Shown here: positions 56,749-64,000 of the stretch, piece by piece
Layout of the letters: every line of letters starts with the position of its first letter
How positions within the stretch are numbered: the stretch's first letter is position 1
NCBI RefSeq assembly: GCF_026898115.1
Contig: NZ_CP114036.1
Location: 7,868,001 to 7,932,000, forward strand
Direction: 5' to 3'
Origin: Streptomyces sp. S465
GTDB lineage: Bacteria; Actinomycetota; Actinomycetes; Streptomycetales; Streptomycetaceae
DNA length: 64,000 nucleotides
The notes under the pieces: generated by a model
Told to the model about the DNA's origin: nothing
Database searches by the model: none
Seen by the model: the letters and a program-made list of their open reading frames with translations, nothing else
Made by a program: the position numbers and the translations under genes

Positions 56749-57611
56749 GAAAGCACCTTTCCATAGTCATAGAAACCCCGCCCCGTCTTGCGCCCCAGAT
56801 CGCCGCGGCGCACCTTCTCCAGGAGAAGTTCACAGGGCTCGAAGGTGGAATTCCCGGTCCGCTCGGCCAGCAGCCGAAGAGCGTCCGCGAGATTGTCCAG
56901 CCCGATCAGATCGGCGGTGCGCAGCGGACCGGTGGGGTGACCGAGGCATCCGTGCATCAGCCGGTCCACGGACTCGACGCTCGCGACGCCCTCGGCCACG
57001 ATCCTCACCGCTTCATTGATCATGGGATGCAGCAGCCTGCTGGTGACGAACCCCGGCGCATCGCGCACGACGACCGTCTTCTTCCCCAGCCGCTCCAGGG
57101 CGGACCGGACCGCGGCCATGGTCTCGTCGCCGGTCTGCGGACCACGGATGACCTCGACCATCTCAATGAGATAGGCCGGATTCATGAAGTGCGCCCCGGC
57201 CAGGTCCTCGGGGCGTCGCACCGACTTCGCCAGCTCGGCGACGGGGATGCCCGAGGTGTTGGTGATCACCGGGATTCCGGCGGGGAGCATGCCGGAGATC
57301 TCCGCCATGATCCGCGCCTTGAGCGAGGCGTCCTCGGTGATCGCCTCGATCACGACACCGGCGTCCGCCGCGTCCGTGCCGGACAGCGTCGTGGTCAGCG
57401 TTCCGGCCACCTGCCCGTCGGGGAAGGCGCCCATGAACTGCCCGTGCCGCATCTGCTGGGCGATTTCCGTCCGGGCCTTTTGGAGTATGTCTTCCGAGAC
57501 GTCGACCAGGACGACATCCACCCCGCGGCCCAGCGCCAGTGCGGTGATGCTGCGCCCCATGACCCCCGCACCGAATACGGCGATCGTGTCCGATCGGGAA
57601 TTCACCGTCAC
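56745..57611 (-). CDS. fkbK: FkbK-like 3-hydroxyacyl dehydrogenase
   Basis: About 288 residues. The start is uncertain: GTG 57611 or 57605 (GGAG upstream), or an ATG at 57623. NAD-binding motif VFGAGVMGRSI at the N-terminus, then NTSGIPVAELA, HFMNPAYLIEMVEVIRG and the C-terminal dehydrogenase domain (LLHPMINEAVRIVAEGVAS, GLDNLADALR). It oxidises the glyceryl-ACP hydroxyl in the fkbH-K pathway. It is the first gene of the operon, with a 320-bp upstream region. Confidence 0.88.
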   Translation of the reverse strand: MTVNSRSDTIAVFGAGVMGRSITALALGRGVDVVLVDVSEDILQKARTEIAQQMRHGQFMGAFPDGQVAGTLTTTLSGTDAADAGVVIEAITEDASLKARIMAEISGMLPAGIPVITNTSGIPVAELAKSVRRPEDLAGAHFMNPAYLIEMVEVIRGPQTGDETMAAVRSALERLGKKTVVVRDAPGFVTSRLLHPMINEAVRIVAEGVASVESVDRLMHGCLGHPTGPLRTADLIGLDNLADALRLLAERTGNSTFEPCELLLEKVRRGDLGRKTGRGFYDYGKVLS

Positions 57612-57632
57612 CCATCTCCACATCGTCGTTCA

Positions 57633-57675
57633 ACCGGGCCCGCCCTGTGTGCGGCGCATAACGGGCGGGCCGGGT
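57633..57675. promoter_or_regulatory. Inverted repeat upstream of the extender-unit operon
   Basis: ACCGGGCCCGCCC (57633-57645) and GGGCGGGCCGGGT (57663-57675) form 13-base arms with one mismatch and a 17-base spacer, just upstream of fkbK. Possible operator or leader hairpin. On the minus strand, TTGCCT and TAAACC spaced by 17 bases lie just before it and may be the promoter. Confidence 0.45.
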
Positions 57676-57885
57676 TTACCTGCTGAAAACCAGCCAGGCA
57701 ATAGCTACTTCAGCGGAGAAATTACGCTGATCATCCGGAGGACGTCAAAGGATGAGGTAGCGCCCTAGGGAGATCCACAGTGTTCTTCGCGAGGCCGGGC
57801 CCGAGGTGAACCACCGCGGGTGGGGACGCGTCTTCCCGCTATCAGGCGGACGGCTTGCGACTCGCGGTGTGGACGGTGCGCCCAA

Positions 57886-57927
57886 AAAGGGCGCCTGCCG
57901 GACATCCGTCCTGGCCAGGCGCCCTTT
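57886..57927 (-). terminator. Rho-independent terminator of aldehyde dehydrogenase
   Basis: Perfect 12-base arms at 57886-57897 and 57916-57927, an 18-base loop and a T-run on the minus strand. It lies 9 bases beyond the aldehyde dehydrogenase stop. Confidence 0.85.
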
Positions 57928-57935
57928 CTGCGCGT

Positions 57936-59459
57936 CTAGAAGAAGCCGAGCTTCTTCGGCGAGTACGACACCAGCAGGTTCTTCGTCTGCTGGTAGTGGT
58001 CCAGCATCATCTTGTGGGTCTCGCGGCCGATCCCGGACTGCTTGTAGCCGCCGAAGGCGGCGTGCGCCGGATAGGCGTGGTAGCAGTTGGTCCACACCCG
58101 GCCCGCCTGGATGGCGCGTCCGGCGCGGTACGCGGTCGTGCCGTCCCGGGTCCACACGCCCGCGCCCAGCCCGTAGAGCGTGTCGTTGGCGATCCCGATC
58201 GCGTCGGCGAGGTCGGTGAACCGGGCCACCGCCACCACCGGTCCGAAGATCTCCTCCTGGAAGACCCGCATGTGGTTGCCGCCCTCGAAGATCGTGGGCT
58301 GGACGTAGTAGCCGCCCTCCAGCTCACCGCCGAGTTCGGCGCGGCTGCCGCCGGTGAGGACGCGGGCGCCCTCCTGCCGGCCGATGTCCAGGTACGACAG
58401 GATCTTCTCGAGCTGGTCGTTGGAGGCCTGGGCGCCGATCATGGTGTCGGTGTCCAGTGGATGCCCCTGCGTGATCTTCTCCGTACGGGCCACGGCCGCG
58501 TCCATGAACGCCTCGTAGTGGCCGCCCTGGACCAGCGCCCGCGAAGGGCAGGTGCACACCTCGCCCTGGTTGAGGGCGAACATGGTGAAGCCTTCCAGCG
58601 CCTTGTCCAGGAAGTCGTCGTCGGTGGCCGAGACGTCGTCGAAGAAGATGTTCGGGCTCTTGCCGCCGAGCTCCAGGGTGACCGGGATCAGGTTCTCGCT
58701 CGCGTACTGCATGATCAGCCGGCCGGTCGTGGTCTCCCCGGTGAAGGCGACCTTGGCCACCCGGGAGCTGGACGCCAGCGGCTTCCCGGCCTCCACGCCG
58801 AAGCCGTTGACGATGTTGACCACACCCGGGGGCAGCAGATCGGCCACCAGGTTCATCCAGACGTGGATCGAGGCGGGCGTCTGCTCGGCCGGCTTCAGGA
58901 CCACCGCGTTGCCCGCGGCCAGCGCCGGGGCGAGCTTCCAGGTGGCCATCAGGATGGGGAAGTTCCACGGGATGATCTGGGCGACCACGCCCAGCGGCTC
59001 GTGGAAGTGGTACGCGACCGTGTCGTGGTCGAGCTCGGAGAGGCTGCCCTCCTGGGCCCGGATCGCTCCCGCGAAATAGCGGAAGTGGTCGATGGCCAGC
59101 GGGATGTCGGCGGCCAGCGTCTCCCGTACCGGCTTGCCGTTCTCCCAGCTCTCCGCGACCGCGAGCGCCTCCAGGTTCTGCTCCATCCGGTCGGCGATCC
59201 GCAGCAGCACCGAGGCGCGTTCCGCGGGCGCGGTGCGGCCCCAGGCGGGTGCGGCCGCGTGGGCGGCGTCCAGGGCCCGCTCGACGTCCTCGGCGGTACC
59301 CCGGGCGACCTCCGTGAACGGCTGCCCGTTGACGGGGGTCGGGTTCTCGAAATAGCGGCCCTGGGCGGGCGGCACGTACTCCCCGCCGATCCAGTGGTCG
59401 TAGCGCGGCTGGTAGCTGACGACCGATCCCTCGGAGCCGGGGCTTGCGAAACGCGTCAT
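57936..59459 (-). CDS. NAD-dependent acetaldehyde-type aldehyde dehydrogenase
   Basis: 507 residues. Core motifs: PWNFPILMATWKLAPALAAGN, VTLELGGKSPNI with the general-base Glu, and the catalytic Cys in FALNQGEVCTCPSRAL. The final AFGGYKQSGIGRETHKMMLDHYQQTKNLLVSYSPK is typical of the ExaC/AldB acetaldehyde dehydrogenase branch. It probably detoxifies or uses short aldehydes. The gene is followed by its own terminator; the GAF-type regulator is directly upstream, and an operator-like repeat lies 127 bp before the start. Confidence 0.93.
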   Translation of the reverse strand: MTRFASPGSEGSVVSYQPRYDHWIGGEYVPPAQGRYFENPTPVNGQPFTEVARGTAEDVERALDAAHAAAPAWGRTAPAERASVLLRIADRMEQNLEALAVAESWENGKPVRETLAADIPLAIDHFRYFAGAIRAQEGSLSELDHDTVAYHFHEPLGVVAQIIPWNFPILMATWKLAPALAAGNAVVLKPAEQTPASIHVWMNLVADLLPPGVVNIVNGFGVEAGKPLASSSRVAKVAFTGETTTGRLIMQYASENLIPVTLELGGKSPNIFFDDVSATDDDFLDKALEGFTMFALNQGEVCTCPSRALVQGGHYEAFMDAAVARTEKITQGHPLDTDTMIGAQASNDQLEKILSYLDIGRQEGARVLTGGSRAELGGELEGGYYVQPTIFEGGNHMRVFQEEIFGPVVAVARFTDLADAIGIANDTLYGLGAGVWTRDGTTAYRAGRAIQAGRVWTNCYHAYPAHAAFGGYKQSGIGRETHKMMLDHYQQTKNLLVSYSPKKLGFF

Positions 59460-59575
59460 GGGGCGGCCTCCCGTGGTGTCACGCGTGATGGATCCGGTGT
59501 TCCGGTTGCCGGGCGCGTCGTGCGGACGCGTCCCGGGCTCCGCCCGCGCCCATGCGGCCGGAGCCGACGGTGAGG

Positions 59576-60940
59576 CTAGGCGCGGCCACGTTGCGCGGAC
59601 GTTGCGTCACGGGAGGCGGGGCGCGCGTACCGGGCGCCGTCGGCGTACCGGCCGCCATCCGTGTACCCGGCCTCGCCCGGCAGCCCGTACAGCTCCCGCA
59701 GCCGCCGCACCCGCGCCGCCGGCCCCGCCCGCCCCGGCGCATCCGCCGGAAGCGCGGTCAGCAGCGCCTCCGCGACCTCCAGATCGTCCTCGCCCCACGG
59801 CGTCTGCGCCCAGTGCCGCAGCAGTTCGGGATCGCCGTGGGACAGCACGGCACGCCGCAGCCCGTCCTCCAGCACCTGCCGCATCCGGCACACCCCGGGC
59901 GCCTCCGACAGCGGCAGCAGCGGCCCCGGATACGCCCGCAGCGCCGTGGACACATCACCGGCGGCCAGCGCGTCGGCCGCGGCCCCGAGATCGGTCCGCA
60001 CCGGTGCGCAGAGCCGGTACGGGCGCGAGCCCAGCAGCGGGCCCACCAGCCGGCGCAGCCGCGACAGCTCGGCCCGCAGCGTCACCGGGGACCGGTCGTC
60101 GGCCCGGGGCCCGTACAGCTCGAGCGTCAGCCGGTCGCCGGACAGCCCCTCCGGATGACCGGCCAGCAGCACCATGATCTCGCTGTGCCGCCGCCCCAGC
60201 CGCAGCCGCCGCCCGCCGGACACCAGCACGGCCTCGTCCCGGCCCAGCGCCGTCAGGCTGATCCGCGGCTCGCGCGCCCGCGGCCGCTCAGCGGCCAGTT
60301 GGGCCTCGGCGGCGCGGGCGGTCGCCTGCACCAGGGCCAGGCTGTGCGGGGCGGCCAGATGGTCCCCGCCGGTGATGTCCACCGCGCCCAGCAGCCGCCC
60401 GGTGTGCGGATCGTGGACGGGGGCCGCGGCGCAGGTCCACGGCTGCACCGTGCGGTTGAAGTGCTCGGTGGCGAAGATCTGCACCGCATGGTCGACGGTG
60501 AGCGCCGTCCCGGGCGCGTTGGTGCCGGCATGGCGCTCGTCCCAGCGCGCCCCGGCCACGAAGTTCATCCGCTCGGCCCGGTTCCGTACGCCCGCGTGCC
60601 CCTCCACCCACAGCAGCCGGCCCTGTTCGTCGCAGACCGCGAGCAGATGGGCCCCGTCGTAGGCGATACCGCCCAGCAGCTCCCGGAACAGGGGCATCAC
60701 CCGGGCCAGCGGATGGTCCGCCCGGTACGCCTCCAGCGCGCCGTCCGCCAGATCGATCGGCGCCTTGCACTCCTGGACGACCCGCGCATGCGCCGAGCGC
60801 CGCCAGGACTCCGCCACCACCGGGCGCACGGCGGGGCCCACCGCCCCCTCGGTCAGAAACGCCTCATGGGCGCGGCGCACGGCACGGGTGCGCTCCGCCG
60901 GGTCGGTGCCGGACGCCATCGCCAGCCAGGGATTGACCAC
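59576..60940 (-). CDS. GAF-domain (AcoR-type) transcriptional regulator
   Basis: 454 residues from a GTG with GAGG upstream; the ATG at 60919 is also possible. Residues about 50-200 are a GAF-like sensor (WVEGHAGVRNRAERMNFVAG, TDHFNRTVQPWTCAAAPVHDP-type segment, LLGAVDITGG). Residues about 230-320 form a winged-helix C-terminal domain (LRLGRRHSEIMVLLAGHPEGLSGDRLTLELYG, RAELSRLRRLVGPLLGSRPYRL). Unlike true AcoR there is no AAA+ domain, as is usual in Streptomyces. It probably activates the aldehyde dehydrogenase and the distant DUF779 gene in response to an alcohol or aldehyde. Its 3' end overlaps the operator-like repeat. Confidence 0.85.
   Translation of the reverse strand: MVNPWLAMASGTDPAERTRAVRRAHEAFLTEGAVGPAVRPVVAESWRRSAHARVVQECKAPIDLADGALEAYRADHPLARVMPLFRELLGGIAYDGAHLLAVCDEQGRLLWVEGHAGVRNRAERMNFVAGARWDERHAGTNAPGTALTVDHAVQIFATEHFNRTVQPWTCAAAPVHDPHTGRLLGAVDITGGDHLAAPHSLALVQATARAAEAQLAAERPRAREPRISLTALGRDEAVLVSGGRRLRLGRRHSEIMVLLAGHPEGLSGDRLTLELYGPRADDRSPVTLRAELSRLRRLVGPLLGSRPYRLCAPVRTDLGAAADALAAGDVSTALRAYPGPLLPLSEAPGVCRMRQVLEDGLRRAVLSHGDPELLRHWAQTPWGEDDLEVAEALLTALPADAPGRAGPAARVRRLRELYGLPGEAGYTDGGRYADGARYARPASRDATSAQRGRA
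59586..59605. promoter_or_regulatory. Operator-like direct repeat upstream of aldehyde dehydrogenase
   Basis: CCACGTTGCGCGGACGTTGC: two ACGTTGC copies 11 bases apart, matching 17 fixed positions of the sequence at 38259-38278. It lies inside the last codons of the regulator gene, 127 bp before the dehydrogenase start. Confidence 0.6.
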
Positions 60941-60997
60941 GGTGCCTCATTCAGCGGTACGGAGGGGCGGGGGAGTCGGCCGGCCGGCTGCGGCCGG

Positions 60998-61132
60998 TCA
61001 GGGGTGGGCGGACGGGGCGGGGGCGGGCATGACACCGGGCGGGGAGGCATAGCCGCAGGAGTGGCAGATCTTCCACCCGTCCTGGTTGACGGCGAGTTGG
61101 CCGCCGCAGCTCGGGCACTGCTCGGTGCTCAT
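60998..61132 (-). CDS. 44-residue zinc-ribbon peptide
   Basis: Short reading frame from an ATG with AAAGGA 6 bases upstream. MSTEQCPSCGGQLA is followed by WKICHSCGYASPPG: two CxxC pairs 14 residues apart, enough to bind one zinc in a rubredoxin-like ribbon. The C-terminus is Pro/Ala-rich. The function is unknown. Good ribosome site and clear metal motif make it a likely real gene. Confidence 0.75.
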   Translation of the reverse strand: MSTEQCPSCGGQLAVNQDGWKICHSCGYASPPGVMPAPAPSAHP

Positions 61133-61418
61133 GATCGTTCCTTTGGTTCACGTACAGGGGCGGTGCGGGCCGCCCCTGCGCTCAGATTTCCTTGTGGGGC
61201 GGATGCCCCGCAATAGTCGGAACAAGCCGCGTTCGGGTACGCGCCCCGGATGGCGCGCGTTCACCCGGGGTGCGGCGCGAGGGATCTCCTCCGCCTACGC
61301 TCCTCGCGCCCCCTCGCGCAACGCTTGAACCCTTGACGACCGGTCGGCTGAACCCTTGACGGCCGGACCCCGGACGGCCGCCCGCCGCTCCCGCACAACG
61401 CGCCCGGTGCGCACGACA
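61133..61418. other. Promoter region of the zinc-ribbon gene; no gene seen
   Basis: Frames on both strands have noncoding-like composition. The region contains short direct repeats (TTGAACCCTTGAC-like, near 61325-61365) that may be part of the promoter. Confidence 0.4.
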
Positions 61419-61456
61419 ACGCGGGCGGGGAGCCGGTGATGGCTCCCCGCCCGCGT
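61419..61456 (-). terminator. Terminator of the chitinase gene
   Basis: Perfect 16-base arms at 61419-61434 and 61441-61456 with a 6-base loop, 20 bases beyond the chitinase stop. Confidence 0.85.
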
Positions 61457-61475
61457 CGGCGAGGGATCTATGGAG

Positions 61476-62741
<1,266 letters not shown>

Positions 62742-62838
62742 GGAATCTCCTCGGTGGGGGGTGAGGGGAGAGTGAACTGCCCGACGACCTGCCCAAAGCT
62801 TGACATGAACGCGCAGGACAGGGTGGGGAAACGGTAGA

Positions 62839-62872
62839 AGGACTAGACCAGTAGGGTCAATGGTCTGGGCCA
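62839..62872 (-). promoter_or_regulatory. DasR-type repeats upstream of the chitinase
   Basis: Read on the minus strand, TGGCCCAGACCA (62861-62872) and ACTGGTCTAGTCCT (62839-62852) resemble the Streptomyces dre/chitinase direct-repeat consensus (TGGTCTAGACCA). They lie about 100 bp upstream of the start. Confidence 0.7.
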
Positions 62873-63179
62873 ATTTGCTCCGCATGCGCGTCATCGGGGA
62901 GTGCGCGCGGGAGATCGTCGGCGGTCCGCCGCACCCCGGCGCACGCCGCCGCGGCACCATCGGCGGCGGCGACCGGCCGTGCGGGGTCTCTCCACCCGGG
63001 GGTTTGCCGCGGCCCGGCCGGCCGTCGGCCTCGGCGCCCGCACCCTGGCCTGCCGCGCTCGCGCCCGCTGCGGCGGCAAGGAACGACCGGCCGCGTACTT
63101 CTTGGCGACGCCGGGCGGCGCGGGCACCGTGGGGCACGGCCGGTTCGCCGACCGTCCGCATCCCCCTCGGCAAGGCGTG

Positions 63180-63570
63180 GAGCCCCGGCGTCCGCCGCAT
63201 CGGCGACAAGGGTCAGGGGTTCGTGATCACTCTGTCCGCTGTCGGCGCGGACCGTCGGGACGTCGCGGGGCCTGCGTCGTCGGCGTCGCCCAGGCGGCGC
63301 CGGGTGAAGCGCTCGCGTACCCCGCGCGGCGGCGGCAGTGCGGCCGGCCGAGGGCCGGCGTCCAGGGGCTGCGTTCCATGCCCGCCGGCATGCCCACCCG
63401 GATCGAGGCCGGGCGCGCCTCGTACGGGCACCGCGCTGCGGATCGCCACCGACGCCGGCCAACTGCTCGGCGGATACGGCTACCCGGCGGACCTCCAGGT
63501 CGGGCGCGTGATGCGCGAGTCGAGGTCGCCCGGATGGTGGAGGGTGCCAAGAGGCCGCCCATCAGGTGCG
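63180..63570 (+). pseudogene. Decayed acyl-CoA dehydrogenase
   Basis: Family segments occur in order but in different frames: IGDKGQGFVITLSAVGADR, then EALAYPARRRQCGRP and MPTRIEAG, then ATDAGQLLGGYGYPADLQVG and VMRE. They correspond to the C-terminal half of an acyl-CoA dehydrogenase. Frame changes and many substitutions show a dead gene. It may extend further upstream in an unrecognisable state. Confidence 0.65.
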
Positions 63571-63691
63571 GCGGGGCGTCATCGCCCGCATGCTCGTGGG
63601 CCCCGAGCCGCAGAGCCGGGCTGCCCGCGCATGGGCGAGCAGCGCATGCGCGCGTAGCGCATGAGCGGGTGGCGCATGAGTGAGTCTTGCA

Positions 63692-63712
63692 GGGGGCGCG
63701 ATCGGCGCCCCC
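63692..63712. terminator. Hairpin terminator
   Basis: Arms GGGGGCGC and GCGCCCCC (63692-63699, 63705-63712), 10 bases after the stop of the gene entering from the right. Confidence 0.6.
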
Positions 63713-63721
63713 GCCGTGTTC

Positions 63722-64000
63722 CTAGCGCCGCGTCACCGGGAAACGGACCGGCCGGGAGCCGGGGCCGCCGAGGTGCGAGAACGGCTGCATCCGCCAGTCC
63801 AGACCCTCCGGAAGCGTCAGCAGCAGCGCGGCGTCCCGCTCATAGGCGTCCAGCGACGCGTCGGCGGGGGTGGCGTCGGTGACCCGGCGGCCGGTACCGG
63901 CGCAGACCGTGAGGCCGAACGGGTCCCACGGGGAGGAGCACAGCGCGTGCTCCGGAAGGACGTCCTCGTTGGCGAGGAGCGCGATGGGGCGCGTGCAGTC
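63722..64000 (-). CDS. Unrecognised protein, C-terminal part only
   Basis: 93 codons, running off the right edge. The frame (SSPWDPFGLTVCAG, SLDAYERDAALLLTLPEGLDWR, SRPVRFPVTRR) has coding-like composition and ends just before a hairpin. No family is recognised from this fragment. Confidence 0.6.
   Translation of the reverse strand, partial: DCTRPIALLANEDVLPEHALCSSPWDPFGLTVCAGTGRRVTDATPADASLDAYERDAALLLTLPEGLDWRMQPFSHLGGPGSRPVRFPVTRR

Noticed and set aside
38837..57611. An ansamycin or macrolide cluster
   Set aside because: There is a single PKS gene with a thioesterase, two extension modules only, and no AHBA or macrolide tailoring genes.

Overview
The window is high-GC actinobacterial DNA, most likely Streptomyces. 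Codons have strong G/C third positions, genes overlap by ATGA/GTGA, GTG and TTG starts are common, there is an ECF42-type sigma factor, and a secreted GH18 chitinase carries DasR-type promoter repeats. No rRNA, tRNA, CRISPR array, insertion sequence or transposase was seen.

Region 1 (1-1.8 kb) is the end of an operon that runs off the left edge: a LysK-like hydrolase, a sulfotransferase and a LysW-type amino-group carrier protein. This is the signature of carrier-protein-bound amino acid chemistry as in vazabitide/azinomycin-type pathways. Region 2 (1.8-10.4 kb) is a galactofuranose block: a GlfT1-like transferase, then a leftward operon of GH51 furanosidase, GlfT2-like transferase, UDP-galactopyranose mutase and an atypical response regulator, with a LacI and a second HTH regulator. 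Region 3 (10.8-23.2 kb) is one long rightward operon: a VOC protein, GTP cyclohydrolase II, a family 9 (heptosyl-type) glycosyltransferase, a sugar isomerase, a QueC-like protein with a degraded P-loop, a SIS protein, a flavin-reductase-like protein, a three-domain GmhA-HldE fusion, an aminotransferase, an HldD-like epimerase, two zinc dehydrogenases and a HAD phosphatase. Together these could make an ADP-heptose and turn it into an oxidised, aminated sugar. A convergent operon (23.2-28.2 kb) adds a second VOC protein, a carbamoyltransferase, a small protein, a SPASM radical SAM enzyme and a 2-oxoglutarate dioxygenase. Region 3 ends with a second GlfT2 paralogue and a Wzx-like flippase (28.4-31.6 kb). 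A repeated 46-bp element in three divergent intergenic regions links regions 2 and 3, so 1-31.6 kb may be one unusual glycoconjugate or antibiotic cluster.

Region 4 (31.7-38.2 kb) looks like ordinary chromosome: a methyltransferase, an ECF42 sigma factor, a HhH glycosylase, a broken PucR regulator, a PAS-GGDEF-EAL protein and a DUF779 protein. Region 5 (38.8-57.7 kb) is a compact polyketide island: one 4562-residue type I PKS (KSQ loading module, two extension modules, thioesterase), a divergent two-domain protein, and a four-gene operon for a hydroxymalonyl/methoxymalonyl-ACP extender unit with no O-methyltransferase. The island abuts a decapitated IclR gene on the left and an aldehyde dehydrogenase on the right. 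The dehydrogenase and the DUF779 gene beyond the island share a 20-bp operator-like sequence, suggesting the island split an aldehyde-response locus.

Region 6 (57.9-64 kb) is aldehyde dehydrogenase, its GAF-type regulator, a 44-residue zinc-ribbon peptide, the chitinase, a decayed acyl-CoA dehydrogenase and the end of an unidentified gene. All functions were inferred by reading the sequence; no database search was run.
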